Assembly (NCBI GenBank): GCA_020637335.1
Contig: JACJWC010000004.1
Location: 186,001-250,000, forward strand
Direction: 5' to 3'
Origin: Acidobacteriota bacterium
GTDB taxonomy: Bacteria > Acidobacteriota > Holophagae > Acanthopleuribacterales > Acanthopleuribacteraceae
Length of the DNA: 64,000 bases
Shown here piece by piece: positions 62,101-64,000 of this stretch. The notes under the pieces were generated by a model. The model saw nothing but the letters and a program-made list of their open reading frames with translations. It was not told the DNA's origin and did not search any database. Position numbers and translations under genes: made by a program. Each line of letters opens with the position of its first letter. Within the stretch, counting starts at the first letter, position 1.

Positions 62101-62178
62101 GACAAGAAAAAGCCCAATGGCCGCGAAAAGCCGCATTTTCATTGCGATGACCTTGGAGTCAGCGAGTGGGGGTATTAA
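59113..62178 (+). CDS. Secreted tandem amidohydrolase-family protein
   Basis: 1021 residues with a signal peptide (LLFTGPFLLAQ). It contains two amidohydrolase-like halves. The first (about 25-425) lacks the HxH metal motif: the equivalent reads YPSFIDLYTQLGIP. The second (about 590-990) has EHSH in AGIIDEHSHIALFS, a later THILEGYKVADKM and INSDDAEMARRL, so it should bind metal. A Lys/Glu/Pro-rich linker (about 540-570) separates them. Similar long proteins followed by a shorter paralogue are known in Bacteroidetes. Substrate unknown, perhaps a cyclic amide or peptide. Its stop overlaps the long frame of the next gene. Confidence 0.85.
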   Translation: MHLCRVLTALLFTGPFLLAQETFPQNGVHDSRANRIAFTHATVWIDAQTKMEDATLLVREGRIESVEKGEKKPAGYQVVDLTGKWVYPSFIDLYTQLGIPEVKQPQGSPFRDRAEQIGPEEKGPFNANDAIKSQFSALNVFAMDEKATESMRKIGFGTVLSFRADGIARGTSVLSLLNNETANLAVIKQAASTQFSLRKGSSSQNFPISPMGAIALLRQTHFDATWYANQNPKPFVDASLDAYLQTQSLPAIFEVPNWQLLISVNGMGKELGKSYIFKTDGDDYQRVDAIKKTGASLIVPLDFPKDLDVTDPFDAEIVSLAELKHWELAPTNPAALARADIRFALTTAGLEKDPSKFTANLKKAIKAGLTEADALAALTSAPADMLGISELVGRLKPQTYANFLVCSGPLFDEKSEVLENWVRGQKYSLKNEPNTIQTGHFLLKVGTDSWFVDVEGQAIKPEFKAQGAEGEEQKINGTFSDGQVFIALPLETGQVRINLWPAEGGFVGTAVDTQGQTQPASLMPTSEKPTPKEKEKAEGTEDEKGKPETEKPAAPAVAKEEPKIGPVTYPLRPFGWTKVPDPEIVLIRKATVWTNETDGVLKETDVLLENGKIAQIGKNLSVPRAKIIEANGRHLTAGIIDEHSHIALFSVNDVATNSGSVRMSDVVDAQDVDIYRNLAGGVVAAQLLHGSANPVGGQSALIKMRWGKTAPELLIENADPFIKFALGENVKRAPMDQSIRYPQTRMGVEQVYRDWFSQAQAYDQKWKAYNALSTKEKARATAPRRDLTLETMAQILRGERFVTCHSYVQSEINMLMKVAEDFGFHINTFTHILEGYKVADKMAAHGVGGAGFSDWWAYKMEVSYAIPYNATLMTEAGVTAAINSDDAEMARRLNQEAAKSVKYGNMSEEDALKLVTLNPAKLLHLDKRMGSIKVGKDADVVLWSDHPLSIYAKADTTWVDGIAYYDRERDQLLQKQVEEERNRLIQKLLSDKKPGGDKKKPNGREKPHFHCDDLGVSEWGY

Positions 62179-62180
62179 TC

Positions 62181-63461
62181 ATGAAAATCATTCAATCGAT
62201 TAGTTTCATAGTCTTTGCAACCGCCGTCCTGGCCCAGGTCCCCCAGCCAGCTGCAGCCCAGTCCAAACCCATCGTGATCCATGCCGGTACCCTGCATATC
62301 GGCAATGGCAGCGTCCTCACCAACCAATATCTTGGATTTCAGGATGGGAAAATCACCTACCTTGCCGCAGAAAAACCCAATTGGTCTAACGCCGAGTGGG
62401 TCGAAGCGGGCCAACACCACGTTTATCCCGGTTTGATCGTTATGGATACCACCTTGGGCATCACCGAGGTCGACAGCATCAAAGCCACCCGGGATTTCCA
62501 GGAAAGCGGCGACGTGAACCCCAATATCCGGGCAATCATCGCCTACAATACCGACTCGGAAATCATTCCCACCCAGCGCTTTAATGGCATCTTGACGGCG
62601 CAGGTCACCCCGCGCGGCGGCCTGGTATCCGGACAATCGGCCATCGTTCAGCTGGATGCCTGGAATTGGGAAGATGCGGCAATCAAAGCCGAGGATGGCA
62701 TCCATATCAATTGGCCGGCCAAAAAGGTGCGGCGTTTTGATTTCGCTACCGTCGGTCGAAGTTGGCAGGAAAACAAACAGCACGACAGCAACCTTCAAAC
62801 CTTGGATCAGTTGTTTGCCGATGCCAAATCCTATCCCACATTTGCCAAAGAAAAACCAAACCTCAAATTGGCGGCCATGCAAGGCTTGTTGACTGGCGAT
62901 AAACGGTTATACATCCACGCAGACGATGCCGGCTCTATCCTGGAGGCATGTGAACGGGCCCAACGCTGGGGCGTCAAACACCCGGTTTTGGTCGGCGCAG
63001 CCCAAGCCGACCAAGTCGCGGATTTCCTCGCAAAGCACCAAATTCCGGTCATTGTTCAACAAGTCCACAATTTGCCTGAACGCGAGGATTCCCCAGTCGA
63101 TTCCGGCTATACCCTGGCCAACCGATTGATCGCGAAAGGGGTAAAGGTCGCTCTTTCCTATCCCAGTCCGAGTAGTGGCCGAAACCTGCCCTTCTTTGCA
63201 GGAACCTGCGCTGCATACGGCTTGGACAAGGAAAAGGCGCTGCAACTCATTACGGCAAATCCTGCCGAAATTCTGGGTTTGGAGCAACGGCTGGGCCAAC
63301 TAAAAGTCGGTCTGGATGCTACCCTTTTTATTAGTGAAGGGGATGCCCTCGATATGCGCACCAACAAACTCACCCACGCGTTTATTCAAGGTCGGCTTTT
63401 GGACCTGGAAGGCCGTCAACAGAAACTCTACCAACGCTTCCACAAGAAGTACGCCAAGTAG
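62181..63461 (+). CDS. Secreted amidohydrolase-like protein without HxH motif
   Basis: 426 residues from the ATG at 62181 (TGGGGG upstream); an in-frame start at 62166 overlaps the previous gene. The signal peptide ends near VLAQ or PAAAQ. The fold matches the first half of the upstream protein: IHAGTLHIGNGSVLTNQYLGFQDGKI, YPGLIVMDTTLGITEVDSIKATRDFQ, NTDSEIIPTQRFNGILTAQVTPRGGLVSGQ, and the C-terminal ITANPAEILGLEQRLGQLKVGLDATLFIS. The metal-binding HxH is replaced by VMDTT. It is probably a partner or structural paralogue of the tandem enzyme, co-transcribed with it (2-nt gap). Confidence 0.85.
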   Translation: MKIIQSISFIVFATAVLAQVPQPAAAQSKPIVIHAGTLHIGNGSVLTNQYLGFQDGKITYLAAEKPNWSNAEWVEAGQHHVYPGLIVMDTTLGITEVDSIKATRDFQESGDVNPNIRAIIAYNTDSEIIPTQRFNGILTAQVTPRGGLVSGQSAIVQLDAWNWEDAAIKAEDGIHINWPAKKVRRFDFATVGRSWQENKQHDSNLQTLDQLFADAKSYPTFAKEKPNLKLAAMQGLLTGDKRLYIHADDAGSILEACERAQRWGVKHPVLVGAAQADQVADFLAKHQIPVIVQQVHNLPEREDSPVDSGYTLANRLIAKGVKVALSYPSPSSGRNLPFFAGTCAAYGLDKEKALQLITANPAEILGLEQRLGQLKVGLDATLFISEGDALDMRTNKLTHAFIQGRLLDLEGRQQKLYQRFHKKYAK

Positions 63462-63465
63462 ATAT

Positions 63466-63487
63466 TGGGGGAGGCTCGCCCTCCCCA
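63466..63487. repeat. Intergenic hairpin after the amidohydrolase gene
   Basis: GGGGGAGG, a short loop CTCG, and CCCTCCCC just beyond the stop at 63461 and 18 nt before xdhC. No T-run follows, so it is not a standard terminator. Confidence 0.5.
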
Positions 63488-63504
63488 CTCGCGAGTCACC
63501 ACAC

Positions 63505-64000
63505 ATGGAATGGATCCAAGCCTGCCAACAGTTTCAAGATAGAGGCCTGCCGTATTGTTTGATTACGATCGCTCAGACGGCGGGTTCGGCTCCGCGTCAC
63601 CGCGGCGCGCGTATGCTGGTCGATATCCACGGAAAATCTTGGGGAACCATCGGCGGCGGTCATCTTGAGTTCCAGGCCCTGGAGCAAGCCCAAGTCTGTA
63701 TTCAAAACGGCCAAACCCTTTTCAAAAGTTATGTGCTCGGCCCTCAACTCGGTCAGTGTTGTGGCGGAAAGGTGGATCTCATGTTCGAACCGGGCAATAC
63801 GCATCCCATCCTAACCATTTTTGGGGCTGGCCATGTCGGACAAGCCCTGGCCGCACTCATGCGCCATACCGTTTTTGAAGTTCGCCTGGTCGATGAACGA
63901 CCCGGCTGGATCGAAAACCTCACCGATGCAGATGAAATAAAGCGTTTTGAGTACACCGTAGCGGATATCGGTCAACTCGCCTTTGTGCCCGACCGAAGTG
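63505..64000 (+). CDS. XdhC/CoxI-family molybdoenzyme maturation protein (partial)
   Basis: The first 165 codons; the gene continues beyond the window. XdhC proteins insert or protect the sulfurated molybdenum cofactor of xanthine dehydrogenase-type enzymes. The N-terminal domain has TAGSAPRHRGARMLV, GTIGGGHLEFQALE and the cysteine pair LGQCCGGKVDLMFE. A Rossmann NAD-binding loop begins in ILTIFGAGHVGQALAALM. The ATG at 63505 gives MEWIQACQQF and is not part of any longer upstream frame. The enzyme it serves is not visible in this window. Confidence 0.93.
   Translation, partial: MEWIQACQQFQDRGLPYCLITIAQTAGSAPRHRGARMLVDIHGKSWGTIGGGHLEFQALEQAQVCIQNGQTLFKSYVLGPQLGQCCGGKVDLMFEPGNTHPILTIFGAGHVGQALAALMRHTVFEVRLVDERPGWIENLTDADEIKRFEYTVADIGQLAFVPDRS

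Overview
The window reads as an ordinary stretch of bacterial chromosome: densely packed genes on both strands, about 50% GC by eye, two tRNA genes, and no phage, insertion sequence or CRISPR array that I can see. The organism is a diderm: it has a complete Tol-Pal system, a bifunctional penicillin-binding protein, lipoproteins, and the type IV pilus ATPases PilT and PilB. GWxTD-type and FecR/DUF6600-type secreted proteins, an Hfq-like protein with long tails, and a very large PKD-repeat secreted protein together suggest Acidobacteriota (Holophagae or Acanthopleuribacter-like). That placement is inference from gene style, not from a marker-gene comparison.

Layout. 1-5.5 kb, minus strand: the start of a secreted protein, alaS, pilT, a secreted transglutaminase-like protein and nusB. 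5.6-11.4 kb: anmK, an S41 tail-type protease, a membrane-anchored unknown, ispH, an HD phosphohydrolase, a strong terminator and tRNA-Leu. 11.5-16.6 kb: an HU/IHF-type DNA-binding protein, then a minus-strand operon (small unknown, SpoU-type RNA methyltransferase, long TrkH/KtrB-type K+ transporter, TrkA/KtrA, HAMP membrane sensor). 16.6-25.2 kb: secreted proteins, including an IPTL-CTERM protein, a GWxTD/VWA-like protein and a 1542-residue PKD protein. 25.4-36.6 kb: a CtlX-like amidinohydrolase, then a long minus-strand run tolQ-tolR-tolA-tolB-pal-cpoB-rsmD-unknown-pilB-ponA. 36.6-40.1 kb: recN, mutM and an FHA-GGDEF diguanylate cyclase.

40.2-48.6 kb, plus strand: Hfq-like protein, mazG, folK; a FecR/DUF6600 protein with an Arg/Ser-rich tail behind a convincing sigma-54 promoter; then eno-ftsB-rsbW-like-STAS-unknown-thiL, with most junctions overlapping by 4 nt. 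48.5-53.7 kb, minus strand: a soluble Ser/Thr kinase, a DUF885 metallopeptidase, rmuC and an ScfR/RamB-type regulator. 53.8-56.7 kb: the glyoxylate shunt genes aceB and aceA, divergent from that regulator across a region with repeated GCGAAW boxes. 56.7-64 kb: tRNA-Asn, a lipoprotein, a TPR protein, a GNAT acetyltransferase interrupted by one in-frame amber codon, two secreted amidohydrolase-family proteins, and the start of an xdhC gene.

The parts most worth a second look are the regulator/aceBA operator array, the interrupted GNAT gene, the partner-switch pair in the eno-ftsB operon with its possible 15-codon relay reading frame, the sigma-54-driven RS-rich envelope protein, the K+ transporter operon with its own HAMP sensor, and several intergenic palindromes just after stop codons. 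I did not find a clear, wholly new multigene system.
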